From contig CAJUIO010000005.1 in assembly GCA_910586025.1 (NCBI GenBank), positions 1 to 57,957 on the forward strand: a DNA stretch of 57,957 nucleotides. The letters run 5' to 3'. Every line of letters begins with the position of its first letter. Position 1 is the first letter of the stretch. Under the pieces are notes generated by a model that was not told the DNA's origin, ran no database searches, and worked only from the letters and a program-made list of their open reading frames with translations. Of the stretch, positions 9,249-17,238 are shown piece by piece. A program made the position numbers and the translations under genes. The stretch comes from an uncultured Lachnospiraceae bacterium (lineage in GTDB: Bacteria; Bacillota; Clostridia; Lachnospirales; Lachnospiraceae).

Positions 9249-9277
9249 TTGAGTTTTCGGGGGATGGGTGCTATAAT
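9249..9277 (+). promoter_or_regulatory. SigA promoter of the ribU transcript
   Basis: TTGAGT (9249-9254), 17 bases, TATAAT (9272-9277), with an upstream TG that makes an extended -10. Transcription would begin at about 9284, so the FMN aptamer lies near the 5' end of the RNA. Confidence 0.8.
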
Positions 9278-9309
9278 GTCCTTTGAAACAACAAAAACTG
9301 AACAGCGAT

Positions 9310-9424
9310 CATGTCTTCAGGGCAGGGCGAAATTCCCGACCGGCAGTATAGTCTGCAGGCGCAGCGGCGCAGGATCTGGTGAGATTCCAGGACCGACAGT
9401 AGAGTCTGGATTAAAGAAGGTGTG
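9310..9424 (+). promoter_or_regulatory. FMN riboswitch (RFN element) aptamer
   Basis: The conserved RFN blocks appear in order: TCTTCAGGGCAGGG, GAAATTCCCGACCGGC, GGTGAGATTCCAGGACCGAC and AGTAGAGTCTGGAT. The closing helix P1 forms from CATGTCTTC (9310-9318) with GAAGGTGTG (about 9416-9424), including G-U pairs. FMN binding turns off the downstream gene, here the riboflavin transporter ribU, so the cell stops importing riboflavin when FMN is plentiful. Confidence 0.95.
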
Positions 9425-9495
9425 TTGAAATGGCCGGGATTACTCCGGCTTTTGACACTCTGTCCCTGCCCGGCTGCTCTGCGGACATTTTCAAT

Positions 9496-9552
9496 ACACC
9501 TGAGGTATTTACACCTGAAAGACATTCCGGCGCTTTCAGGTGTTAAATTTTT
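9496..9552 (+). terminator. ribU leader: riboswitch expression platform: terminator with competing antiterminator arm
   Basis: ACACCTGAAAG (9511-9521) pairs perfectly with CTTTCAGGTGT (9533-9543), followed by TAAATTTTT, giving an intrinsic terminator. An earlier copy of the left arm, ACACCTGA at 9496-9503, can pair with the same TCAGGTGT (9536-9543) and would then block the terminator. The two copies look like the on/off switch of the FMN riboswitch. Directly after it lies the ribosome binding site CAGGAGGT. Confidence 0.8.
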
Positions 9553-9567
9553 CAGGAGGTATTAAGA

Positions 9568-10122
9568 ATGAACAGTAAGACAAAGAAAATCACAACAGTT
9601 GGCATGCTCTGCGCGCTGGCCTATCTTGCGGTGGCAGCAGGGCGGATTCCCCTCATACTCTTTTTGAAGTATGATCCTAAGGACGTGGTGATCGTGATCG
9701 GCGGCCTGATCTTTGGTCCTTGGGTTTCCTTCGTGATCTCATTTCTCGTCTCCCTGGCGCAGATGCTCACGATCAGCGAAAACGGCGTTCTCGGGTTTCT
9801 GATGAACGTGATTTCCAGTTGCTCCTTTGCCTGCACGGCAGCATGGGTCTATCAGAAAAGGCGAACCCGCAGGGGAGCCATGGCTGGTCTTCTCGTGGGC
9901 TGGGGATGCATGGTGTGCGTGATGCTGCTGTGGAATTATCTGATCGCCCCAATCTATATGGGCTGTACCAGACAGGAGATCGCCAGCCTGCTTATTCCGG
10001 CCTTTCTGCCCTTCAATCTGATCAAGGGCGGAGTAAATGCGGGAATCACGGCTCTGATTTACAAACCGGTAGTCAGGGCTCTGCGGCATTCGCATCTGGT
10101 GGAGCCGAGGGAAAGGTCATGA
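9568..10122 (+). CDS. ribU: riboflavin ECF transporter substrate-binding subunit RibU
   Basis: A 184-residue S component of an energy-coupling-factor transporter, with about six membrane helices. The family features TTVGMLCALAYL near the N-terminus, a KYDPKDV loop, and FNLIKGGVNAGITALIY near the C-terminus are present. It binds riboflavin and works with the shared EcfA/A'/T module encoded elsewhere. AGGAGGT lies 8 bases before the ATG. Control by the FMN riboswitch upstream strongly supports the assignment. The stop overlaps the start of the next gene by four bases. Confidence 0.93.
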   Translation: MNSKTKKITTVGMLCALAYLAVAAGRIPLILFLKYDPKDVVIVIGGLIFGPWVSFVISFLVSLAQMLTISENGVLGFLMNVISSCSFACTAAWVYQKRRTRRGAMAGLLVGWGCMVCVMLLWNYLIAPIYMGCTRQEIASLLIPAFLPFNLIKGGVNAGITALIYKPVVRALRHSHLVEPRERS

Positions 10123-10550
10123 AGGTGATCATTATACGCACGGGAGGGGAAGGTCGGTCCTTTTGCAGGAAGCTTTCGGACCTGGCCGCCAAAGAAGAAT
10201 GTAAGCCGGATATCGTCATTTTATCCCGGAGAGAAACATTATGCTTTCCGGGCCTTCAAATCAGCGGGACGGAAGGCCGGGCATATCGTGACGGGAGAGA
10301 CCTGAATCTCACGCACCGTGAATTCGAGCTTCTCTATTTCCTTGCCGGTTCTCCCGGGGAGACCTTTGAGGGAAGAGCGATTCTGGAAGCCGTGTGGGGA
10401 CCGGCCACGGAAAACACCGTTAAGGTGGTGGCAAACACGATCTCGGACCTGCGCAGGAAGGTGGAGCCGGCGTGCGGAGAGCCGGTTTATATCCGGACAG
10501 CGCCGGGAGGCTATTTCTTTCAAAGCCCTCAGATTGAAACCTCAAACTGA
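10119..10550 (+). CDS. stand-alone winged-helix (OmpR/PhoB type) DNA-binding protein
   Basis: A 143-residue protein whose C-terminal part (about 62-138) is a Trans_reg_C winged helix: LTHREFELLYFLAGSPGE, then VKVVANTISDLRRKVEP, ending in IRTAPGGYFF. The N-terminal ~60 residues are too short for a receiver domain; a PDIVILSRRE segment resembles the receiver strand that normally carries the phosphorylated Asp, but here the Asp is absent. The ATG overlaps the ribU stop (ATGA), so the two are probably translationally coupled and both under FMN control. Its targets are unknown. Confidence 0.8.
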   Translation: MKVIIIRTGGEGRSFCRKLSDLAAKEECKPDIVILSRRETLCFPGLQISGTEGRAYRDGRDLNLTHREFELLYFLAGSPGETFEGRAILEAVWGPATENTVKVVANTISDLRRKVEPACGEPVYIRTAPGGYFFQSPQIETSN

Positions 10551-10655
10551 ATATTTGACTTTCTGGGAAATTAATCTCAACACTTTCCCGCTCTCAAACG
10601 TTATATGTATGAAGGCACAAAGAACAGGGATTTTGAGAAAGGTATGGGGAGCGCC

Positions 10656-11168
10656 ATGATTGACGAATTGTATGATGCCCTGTATGGGGAGCTGAACGGA
10701 TGGTGCGCATCCATGACAGGGAGCAGGACGCTTGCAGAGGATCTGATACAGGAAGCATTTCTACGCGCGCTGATGAATGCGGAGCTGTTGGAGAACCTTG
10801 ATTTTAGCAGGAGGAGGGCCTGGATGTACCGGACCGTGAAAAACCTGTACATTGACAGGAAGAGAAGAGAATCCTTTGAAACGGTTATGGAACAGATGCC
10901 GGAGGAAGGGGTGGAGGAGGCGCAGTATACCAGGATTGACGACGATCAGCTTCTGAGTGCGCTTTTGCCTGACGAGAGGCAGCTTTTCATCCTGCGTTAC
11001 CTGGAGGGATACAATTCCGCAGAGCTGGGAAGGCTTTTTGATCTGCCTGCGGGAACCGTGAGATCCAAACTGTCCAGTGCCAGAAGCCGCTTGCGGCAGA
11101 TGCTTGAGACCGGCGGCCGCCCGAATGGGAAACACGCAGACAAAGAACGGAAGGGCCGCCTGAAATAA
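10656..11168 (+). CDS. ECF-type RNA polymerase sigma factor
   Basis: A 170-residue sigma-70 family protein of the ECF group. Region 2 lies at about residues 5-75 (LAEDLIQEAFLRALMN, then RRRAWMYRTVKNLYIDRKRR) and region 4 at about 95-150 (LPDERQLFILRYLEGYN, LPAGTVRSKLSSARSRLRQM). I prefer the ATG at 10656, preceded by GGGGAG at a 4-base gap; in-frame ATGs at 10605 and 10644 have poorer sites. No membrane anti-sigma factor is adjacent; instead a repeat protein of unknown function follows after 10 bases and may be its partner or target. Confidence 0.85.
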   Translation: MIDELYDALYGELNGWCASMTGSRTLAEDLIQEAFLRALMNAELLENLDFSRRRAWMYRTVKNLYIDRKRRESFETVMEQMPEEGVEEAQYTRIDDDQLLSALLPDERQLFILRYLEGYNSAELGRLFDLPAGTVRSKLSSARSRLRQMLETGGRPNGKHADKERKGRLK

Positions 11169-11178
11169 GAGGAAAGGG

Positions 11179-12408
11179 ATGGGTATTAAAATGTTTGAAA
11201 AGAAAAATTATATTGTGAACTGTGATGTCTGTGATACCAGAAGGATCACGGAGGAAAGCCTGTCGGGCTATGAACAGATTGTTATTAATGCGGATATTCT
11301 TCTGACGGACGAGCACAGCAGGACTGTAATGAACAGTCTCCCCCTGCTCTGCAATGCGGACGAGACGATGGATGTGGAGGGAGAGGTGTCGGTGATCTGC
11401 GTAAGCGGCAGCTATGAGATTAACGGCGACACCCTGATCGGAGATCAGGCCGTGATCTGTGTGAATGGAGACCTGACCGTCCGTCCCGGCACGGAAAAGG
11501 TTCTGGAAAGGATTTTGAAGATCTGCGTCAACGGCAGCGCCAAATATCCCAGGAGCATGGCTCCCTTCCTGAACAGGCTGATAGTCAACGGTTCGGTTCA
11601 GTGCATTCCGGACGAATGTATCGAATTAAACCCCGTGTTCACCATTGACAGGTATTTTCCCCTCCGGGCAAGACAGGACGGATGCTACTATGTGGATGAG
11701 AAGGTAGTGCTCATGGATCCGGAGGTGGACGTGGAGGCCCTGGTATCAAAGAATGTGCGGTTTGTGACGAAGCGCTTCCTGGTGAGGGAGGAGCTGATCC
11801 CGCAGTCCGTCGGTATGTTTGAGGAGAGCGTGGAGATGAATGTGGTACCAGCGGGATTTGCGTTTGTGGAAGGAGGAGCGGAGCTTACGGATGCTCTTTT
11901 GCAGAAGCACGGGACGTGTCTGTACATTGACGGGGATCTTACCTTAAAGGACGGCAGCGAGAACTGTCTTGACAGGCTGGAGAAGCTCTGTGTGAAGGGA
12001 AAGGTGCGCCTTTTAAAGAGGCAGGCCGAGGCCTTTGCCAAGGTGGATGCCACATATGAGGAGCTGGTCTTTGTGAAGGGAAGATATATCGCGAATCAGC
12101 CTAAAATCGTGGTGGATAAGGCTCTCCTGGAAACATCCGCAGATGGTGTGGAGATCGGAAACTGCGCGATTCTCAAGGTAAAGGAGGATGCGGCCCCGGA
12201 GCTTATTCTGGAAAGACTGTGGGTGGGAAACTGCGCTCATATCTTCTGCAGCCCGGAGCAGAAGAGCACCATGCAGCTGGTGTGCGGCAATGTGGCGAAA
12301 ATCAGTGACGGCAAAGAAGGGGATGAGGAGAACGATGACGGCATAATGGGAAAGCTGAAAAAGATGGCGGACAGCAGAGTGGTTAATGCGGACACCTACA
12401 TTCTGTAG
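11179..12408 (+). CDS. uncharacterised repeat protein next to an ECF sigma factor
   Basis: 409 residues; I do not recognise a named family. It contains recurring units of the form 'VNGDL ... L..L..LCVNG': CVNGDLTVRPGTEKVLERIL (about 94-113) and YIDGDLTLKDGSENCLDRLE (about 253-272) clearly correspond, and each is followed by a second short VNG or VKG strand. A weaker unit lies at about 33-65. The pattern of short hydrophobic strands and NG turns suggests a solenoid or bactofilin-like fold (inferred). Cysteines recur at strand positions (C15, C18, C58, C74, C94). There is no signal peptide or membrane segment. GAGG lies 6 bases before the ATG. It is probably co-transcribed with the sigma factor. 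Confidence 0.7.
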   Translation: MGIKMFEKKNYIVNCDVCDTRRITEESLSGYEQIVINADILLTDEHSRTVMNSLPLLCNADETMDVEGEVSVICVSGSYEINGDTLIGDQAVICVNGDLTVRPGTEKVLERILKICVNGSAKYPRSMAPFLNRLIVNGSVQCIPDECIELNPVFTIDRYFPLRARQDGCYYVDEKVVLMDPEVDVEALVSKNVRFVTKRFLVREELIPQSVGMFEESVEMNVVPAGFAFVEGGAELTDALLQKHGTCLYIDGDLTLKDGSENCLDRLEKLCVKGKVRLLKRQAEAFAKVDATYEELVFVKGRYIANQPKIVVDKALLETSADGVEIGNCAILKVKEDAAPELILERLWVGNCAHIFCSPEQKSTMQLVCGNVAKISDGKEGDEENDDGIMGKLKKMADSRVVNADTYIL

Positions 12409-12451
12409 GCGGGAGTCTGTGAGCCTATGAATGGAAAAAGAGAGGAAAAGC

Positions 12452-12473
12452 GCCGCTCCCGCCTGGGGGCGGC
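12452..12473 (+). other. GC-rich RNA hairpin between two genes
   Basis: GCCGCTCCC and GGGGGCGGC pair over 9 bp (one G-U) around the tetraloop GCCT. No T tract follows, so it is not a standard terminator. It lies 8 bases before the ribosome binding site of the next gene and may adjust mRNA stability or translation. Confidence 0.5.
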
Positions 12474-12499
12474 GGACAAAAAGGAGAGGAAGCGGGAAA

Positions 12500-12877
12500 A
12501 TGGAGAGAGCGCAGATCGAGAGCTATATTGGGAAGCTGTGTGCACAGGCCGGGGAGAACGAGGAGTTTTACAGGAGCTTCTGCGAAAATCTTTTTGCAGA
12601 TGAGGGGATATGCAGAGAGCTTGTGTACTATATGGAAAACGGAACCTTTGCCTGCAGGGAGAAGGTGGAGGGATACACGGTGGTTGACGTGATGATCTGG
12701 CAGATCGACCATTTCAAGGCCTGGCTTGACAGAGATACCTCGGGAACCGGAAGCAACAGCGGAAGGATGTTGCTGCTTGCCTTTGACACACTGCTCAAGA
12801 TGAAAAAAGACCCTGCGCAGTACGTCCTGAAAATGCAGTCGGAGACCGGGACGGACTACGAGGGAAAGTTTAAGTGA
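12500..12877 (+). CDS. small uncharacterised protein (DUF3837-like)
   Basis: 125 residues, predicted cytoplasmic and helical, acidic at the N-terminus (MERAQIESYIGKLCAQAGEN). It resembles small proteins of unknown function found in Lachnospiraceae (possibly DUF3837), but I cannot confirm that from memory alone. I chose the ATG at 12500 with AAGGAGAGG upstream at 10-11 bases; the longer frame beginning at 12431 crosses the hairpin and lacks a site. It is probably the third gene of the ECF sigma unit. The stop is 19 bases from the end of the convergent zinc-ribbon gene. Confidence 0.65.
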   Translation: MERAQIESYIGKLCAQAGENEEFYRSFCENLFADEGICRELVYYMENGTFACREKVEGYTVVDVMIWQIDHFKAWLDRDTSGTGSNSGRMLLLAFDTLLKMKKDPAQYVLKMQSETGTDYEGKFK

Positions 12878-12896
12878 TGACGCACCGGTGTTTTTC

Positions 12897-13604
12897 CTAA
12901 AAATGGAGTCTTCTCTGAACGGCTTCCCGAAGTCTTCTCTTTGACAGGATTGTGAGAAGCGCCACGGCGATTACTCCGCAGATGGTCAGGACGATAGCGG
13001 ACCACATTAAATGCAGGGGAGCCTCACGGTAGTGGTCGATCAGAAGCTCGATTCCCACACACAGGAGTGCGATCTCCACAAAGAAATACAGTGCGGTGGT
13101 GATGAAGGACACCCGGAAGGTGCGCAGCAGCAACGCAAAGATCTCCACCAGTATGGTGGCAAGAGCCGTGATGGGCAGCGCAAGCTGCAGGAACCATCTG
13201 TCGCTTTTGGTGTTGAAGGTGATCATATACAGATAAAAGCCGATGGCCGCCCCGTCAAAGGCCAGGGAAAGATAGACCGGCAGCTTTGTGTAGATCACCA
13301 GCGGAAATATGAGCACGAACAGGATCAGGCAGGCTCCGATAATGAACAGTGACCAGGGACTGCCGGAAAAGACAAAGATATTCAGGAGAAGACAGCACAG
13401 AGCCGTGGCGGAGAGCACCACGGTGGTAAGGATGGCAAGGTCCTTGCGCTTTACCACATCCACCTGCCCCTTTTCCTTTGGATAAGGGGCGTTTTGCTCT
13501 GTCAGCTTCTGCAGTTCGCAGGGATTGATGACCGGTGTGTTGCAGAGGGGACATTTTTTCAGGGAGCCGTCGAGCTCCACGCCGCAGTTTACACAATATG
13601 ACAT
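12897..13604 (-). CDS. zinc-ribbon membrane protein (DUF6320-like)
   Basis: 235 residues. The N-terminus carries a zinc ribbon (CVNCGVELDGSLKKCPLCN, two CxxC pairs), followed by a hydrophilic linker and about six membrane helices, the first around ILTTVVLSATALCCLLLNIF. The ATG at 13604 has AAAGGA six bases upstream; an in-frame ATG two codons earlier is too close to that site. It follows the acyltransferase gene on the same strand by 37 bases, so the two are probably one transcript. Proteins of this shape often accompany this acyltransferase type in Lachnospiraceae (recalled, not checked). The role is unknown. Confidence 0.75.
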   Translation of the reverse strand: MSYCVNCGVELDGSLKKCPLCNTPVINPCELQKLTEQNAPYPKEKGQVDVVKRKDLAILTTVVLSATALCCLLLNIFVFSGSPWSLFIIGACLILFVLIFPLVIYTKLPVYLSLAFDGAAIGFYLYMITFNTKSDRWFLQLALPITALATILVEIFALLLRTFRVSFITTALYFFVEIALLCVGIELLIDHYREAPLHLMWSAIVLTICGVIAVALLTILSKRRLREAVQRRLHF

Positions 13605-13641
13605 AAGCATTCCTTTCAGAGGGCCGGCCGCAGACCGGCCT

Positions 13642-14958
13642 TTACGTGCGATTACTTTCTACAGTTACATGGATGCCGTCCGCAACCAGCTTGCGGAAAA
13701 AGTACCGTTCCACATCCGATTCCATGATGCTGCTGGCAAAATTCACGGTGAGAATATCCTCAAAGCTGATAATGGCGCAGTTGGTCCGGGAGGAAAAGGG
13801 CTGGCCCATATAGATGTCAAAGCGTTCGATATGGGGCTTCATATCCTCCGGCACCTTGACTGCACCCATGTTGGTGAGCCCGGCGGAGGAATTTTTGTCC
13901 TGAACTCTGGTGTAAAAGAGCCGCACCACAAAATCCTTGACAAAGAGAGGCACTACCCGGATAAAGGGATTGCGCTGAGTGTTGGCGTTGGTGGTGATGT
14001 CGCCCTTTAAAAATTTTTCATTAATATAATAGCGCATGTAGTTGTGTACCTGTGCAACGATCTCCGGAAAGCTGTAGTCCCCGAGCCGGGGGTCCACCAC
14101 GGGATAGACCATGGTGATGAAATTCCGCAGTGTCTTTGAGGGGAAAAAGCGGCGCAGGTTCACGGGCATGGCGATCTTTACCGGACGAAGGCGCAGATGC
14201 CAGTCATTCTGCTGCTTTTTCAGGAGGGCGTAGAGGAGCACGGCGTTAAGATACTCCGTGATGGTGGCGTTATACTTTTTGGCAACCGCCATGACCTCGG
14301 AGACGGACAGGATACCGTCAATGACATTGAAGGTGTAAAAGGGCTCCTTGGTGCCCCGCACGCGGTAGGTCTTCTCGCCGGGACGCTTGGGGCATACCTT
14401 GGCGTTGGCATAGCGCATGTAGGCATCCTCCAGCTCCTCCGGATCCGGAGTCTCTTCAATATCCTTCACGAAAAAGCCGTTGCTGACCGTGTGGCCGAGA
14501 AGCCGCAGATAGACAGCCGTGATGGTCTGCAGCACATACATGCCGCCGCTCCCGTCTCCCAGGCTGTGATGCGCTTCCAGGGAAATGCGGCAGCCGTAAT
14601 AATAGACCCGCAGAAGATAGCGGTTGTTCGCCTTAAAGGGCATGGGCATACAGAAATTCCGGACATCCTTCTGGACAAAGGGGCCGGGCCTGTGGTTTGG
14701 TTCCAGATAGCGCCAGAAGAGCCCCTTGCGGATGGAGGTCTTGTAGGTGGGGAAGCGCACCAGGGCGGCATCAACGGCCTGCTGCAGGATTTCCGGATTT
14801 ACAGGCTCCTTAAGCAGTACGGACAGGCGGTAGACGGAAGAAAAATCCCTGCGCTGCAGAGTTGGGTATACGATAGCGGACAGATCCAGCTTATACCAGA
14901 TCTTCTTTTCTGTGCCGGAAGCGCCGGCGTTCTTTTTCCCGGATATAAGTTTATTCAA
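13642..14958 (-). CDS. condensation-domain-like acyltransferase
   Basis: A 438-residue member of the CoA-dependent acyltransferase / condensation superfamily (alcohol acetyltransferase, PapA5 or wax-ester-synthase-like). The catalytic HHxxxDG motif is intact as HHSLGDG around residue 128, and the C-terminal half has a PVNLRRFFPSKTLRNF segment typical of the fold. I chose a TTG start at 14958: AGAAGGA lies 8 bases upstream and a promoter -10 at 14998-15003 would put the transcript start downstream of the next possible start (TTG at 15009). It probably transfers an acyl chain to an alcohol or amine; the divergent hydrolase suggests ester or lipid turnover. Confidence 0.8.
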   Translation of the reverse strand: MNKLISGKKNAGASGTEKKIWYKLDLSAIVYPTLQRRDFSSVYRLSVLLKEPVNPEILQQAVDAALVRFPTYKTSIRKGLFWRYLEPNHRPGPFVQKDVRNFCMPMPFKANNRYLLRVYYYGCRISLEAHHSLGDGSGGMYVLQTITAVYLRLLGHTVSNGFFVKDIEETPDPEELEDAYMRYANAKVCPKRPGEKTYRVRGTKEPFYTFNVIDGILSVSEVMAVAKKYNATITEYLNAVLLYALLKKQQNDWHLRLRPVKIAMPVNLRRFFPSKTLRNFITMVYPVVDPRLGDYSFPEIVAQVHNYMRYYINEKFLKGDITTNANTQRNPFIRVVPLFVKDFVVRLFYTRVQDKNSSAGLTNMGAVKVPEDMKPHIERFDIYMGQPFSSRTNCAIISFEDILTVNFASSIMESDVERYFFRKLVADGIHVTVESNRT

Positions 14959-14997
14959 TAGTATATTCCTTCTGAAAATGTATTTATTGCTGTAAAT

Positions 14998-15006
14998 AGT
15001 ATACCA
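14998..15006 (-). promoter_or_regulatory. extended -10 promoter for the acyltransferase transcript
   Basis: On the reverse strand TGGTATACT is an extended -10 element. The -35 region is weak. Transcription would begin near 14991, about 33 bases before the TTG start chosen for the acyltransferase. Confidence 0.55.
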
Positions 15007-15145
15007 CAAAATGGGGAAAGTGTGCTACACTATGCGGGAAAGAATATGGTTTTCCCGGCGACGGCAGAGAAATGCGGGTTACCTGCGAAGCAGGATTTCC
15101 TGTCTGTCTGCCGCCGGGAGGAAGAGACGATAACGGGGAGGAATT

Positions 15146-16120
15146 ATGGCAATTACACCAAAGACGCTGAAGGCCGCAAAGGAGTCAAAGCCTCCGAAGG
15201 AAGCAAAAAGACTGCTGACCAGGAAGCCTTCGCCCGAAGCGCTGAATCTGAGTATGATGAGTCTGATCCGCAAGGTTCACGGCATGATCGACCATCCGGA
15301 TATTGAGAAGCACCGACATTCCCAGGATCAGGTGGGAGCTCTGCTTGGAAATGCGAAGGACGTGCTGATCAGGCCTCTGGAGCTGGAGGGAATGGAGGCG
15401 GAGTGGGTCTGCGTGAACCGGGTCCACATGAAAAAATATGTGATTTTATACTGTCACGGCGGGGGTTATTCCACGGGAAGCAGCGTCTATGCCAGGACGC
15501 TCACCACTAAGCTGGCGGCCTCCACCTCCATGGACGTGCTTTGCTTTGACTATCGGCTCGCACCGGAAAATCCATATCCGGCGGCCCTTGAGGATGCCAT
15601 GAAGGTGTGGAATTATCTGATGCTGTTCGGATATGGAGCAAGGGACATCATTCTGGCCGGGGACTCCGCGGGAGGAAATCTGGCCCTTTCCCTTACCCTG
15701 AAGCTGAAGGAGGAAAAGAGACTTCTTCCAAGAGGCCTCGTGCTCCTGTCGCCGTGGACGGATCTCACCTCCTCCGGGAAGAGCCATGAGAGCAGAAAAG
15801 AGGCGGACCCTGTTCTGGATGAAGAGTATCTGAACAGGATGATTCAAAATTATGCTTCCGGGGAAGAGCTGACAGCGCCCCTCGTTTCCCCGCTTTTCGG
15901 GGATTTTTCCGGCTTCCCGCCCACCTATATCCAGGTGGGGGACAACGAGATCCTTCTGAATGACTCCGTCTCCCTTCACAAGAAAATGATCAAGGAAAAC
16001 GTGTCTGTGAAGATGGATGTCTACAAGGGAATGTGGCATGTTTTTCAGATGTCTCCGCTTAAGACCTCCTATGAGGCCATGGAAAAGTGTGCGGAATTTA
16101 TCTATGATATCTGCAGATAG
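15146..16120 (+). CDS. alpha/beta hydrolase, hormone-sensitive lipase type
   Basis: A 324-residue esterase/lipase-like protein. The oxyanion motif is CHGGGYSTGSS (about residues 99-109), the nucleophile elbow is GDSAGGNLAL (Ser about 174), the acid lies in the DPVLDEEY region, and the His is in MWHVFQMSP near the C-terminus. This is the HSL/family IV layout. GGGGAGGAATT precedes the ATG. It is divergent from the acyltransferase, 187 bases away. Together they suggest formation and hydrolysis of an ester (inferred). No signal peptide, so it is cytoplasmic. Confidence 0.88.
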   Translation: MAITPKTLKAAKESKPPKEAKRLLTRKPSPEALNLSMMSLIRKVHGMIDHPDIEKHRHSQDQVGALLGNAKDVLIRPLELEGMEAEWVCVNRVHMKKYVILYCHGGGYSTGSSVYARTLTTKLAASTSMDVLCFDYRLAPENPYPAALEDAMKVWNYLMLFGYGARDIILAGDSAGGNLALSLTLKLKEEKRLLPRGLVLLSPWTDLTSSGKSHESRKEADPVLDEEYLNRMIQNYASGEELTAPLVSPLFGDFSGFPPTYIQVGDNEILLNDSVSLHKKMIKENVSVKMDVYKGMWHVFQMSPLKTSYEAMEKCAEFIYDICR

Positions 16121-16225
16121 CGGCTGACTCATAAAATATCAAATGTTATTTTATTAAAATTTGCGCAATAAAAAAGGAAACGGACGATTCGCACAGAATA
16201 ATGTAAATAAAGGAGCTATTTATTT

Positions 16226-17230
16226 ATGAATATTCGCGAAAATCTGGAAAGGCTTGAAACGGAGTATCTGAGTCCCTTCGCCGCACACAGCAGGGATTCC
16301 AAGGGACGGCGGCGCTGCGAGGAGCAGTGCGACATCAGGCCGGTCTATCAGCGGGACAGAGACAGGATTCTGCACTCCAAATCCTTTCGCAGGCTTAAGG
16401 ACAAGACTCAGGTTTTTCTGACGCCGGAGGGGGATCACTACAGAACCAGGCTGACCCATACCCTGGAGGTTTCCCAGAATGCCCGAACCATTGCCAAGGC
16501 GCTTCGGATGAACGAGGATCTGGTGGAGGCCATTGCCCTTGGACATGATCTGGGGCATACGCCCTTTGGCCATGCGGGGGAGAGGGCGCTCAATGCGGTT
16601 TGTCCCTGCGGGTTCCGGCACAGCGAGCAGAGCGTGAGAACCGTGGATCTTCTGGAGAAGGGCGGACAGGGCCTGAATCTGACCTGGGAGGTGAGAGACG
16701 GGATCCTGAACCATCAGACAAGGGGGATGCCTTCCACGCTTGAGGGCAAGATCGTGCGCTTTTCGGATAAGATCGCATACATTCATCACGATATGGACGA
16801 TGCCATCCGGGGCGGAATCCTCACGGAAAAGGATATCCCCGCAGAGATCACGGACGTGATCGGTGCAACCACGGGGGAGAGACTGGATCATTTCATCCAT
16901 GACATTGTGAGCACCAGCAGCGGCAGGGATGATATTATGATGTCGGAGCCCGTGGCTGAGGCCATGAAGAAGCTTCGGGAGTTTATGTTTGCGAATGTCT
17001 ATCAGCACAGGGAGGCCAAGAGCCAGGAGGGAAAGGCGGAGATGCTGGTGCAGACCCTGTACAGCTATTACCGGCATCATCTTGAGCTTTTGTCGGATGA
17101 TCTGAGAGGGCTGATCGACAGGGGAGAGCCGGAGGAAAAAGTAGTTTGTGATTACATAGGCGCCATGACGGACCGGTTTGCAATTGCCAAATATGAGGAA
17201 ATCTATATTCCCAGGTCGTGGCATTATTAG
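16226..17230 (+). CDS. dgt: deoxyguanosinetriphosphate triphosphohydrolase-like protein
   Basis: A 334-residue HD-domain phosphohydrolase of the dGTPase type. Conserved elements are FRRLKDKTQVF, RTRLTHTLEVSQ (first metal His) and the HD pair in ALGHDLGHTPFGHAGE. It hydrolyses dNTPs to nucleosides and triphosphate, helping to set dNTP pools. AAAGGAGCT lies upstream of the ATG. It sits 8 bases before dnaG, a neighbour order common in Clostridia, which links dNTP supply to replication priming. The intergenic stretch upstream (16121-16225) is AT-rich, with no clear promoter that I can fix. Confidence 0.9.
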   Translation: MNIRENLERLETEYLSPFAAHSRDSKGRRRCEEQCDIRPVYQRDRDRILHSKSFRRLKDKTQVFLTPEGDHYRTRLTHTLEVSQNARTIAKALRMNEDLVEAIALGHDLGHTPFGHAGERALNAVCPCGFRHSEQSVRTVDLLEKGGQGLNLTWEVRDGILNHQTRGMPSTLEGKIVRFSDKIAYIHHDMDDAIRGGILTEKDIPAEITDVIGATTGERLDHFIHDIVSTSSGRDDIMMSEPVAEAMKKLREFMFANVYQHREAKSQEGKAEMLVQTLYSYYRHHLELLSDDLRGLIDRGEPEEKVVCDYIGAMTDRFAIAKYEEIYIPRSWHY

Positions 17231-17238
17231 GAGAGGGC

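Noticed and set aside
12885..12902. CACCGGTG followed by TTTTT between convergent genes
   Set aside because: The palindrome has no room for a loop and would not form a stable terminator.
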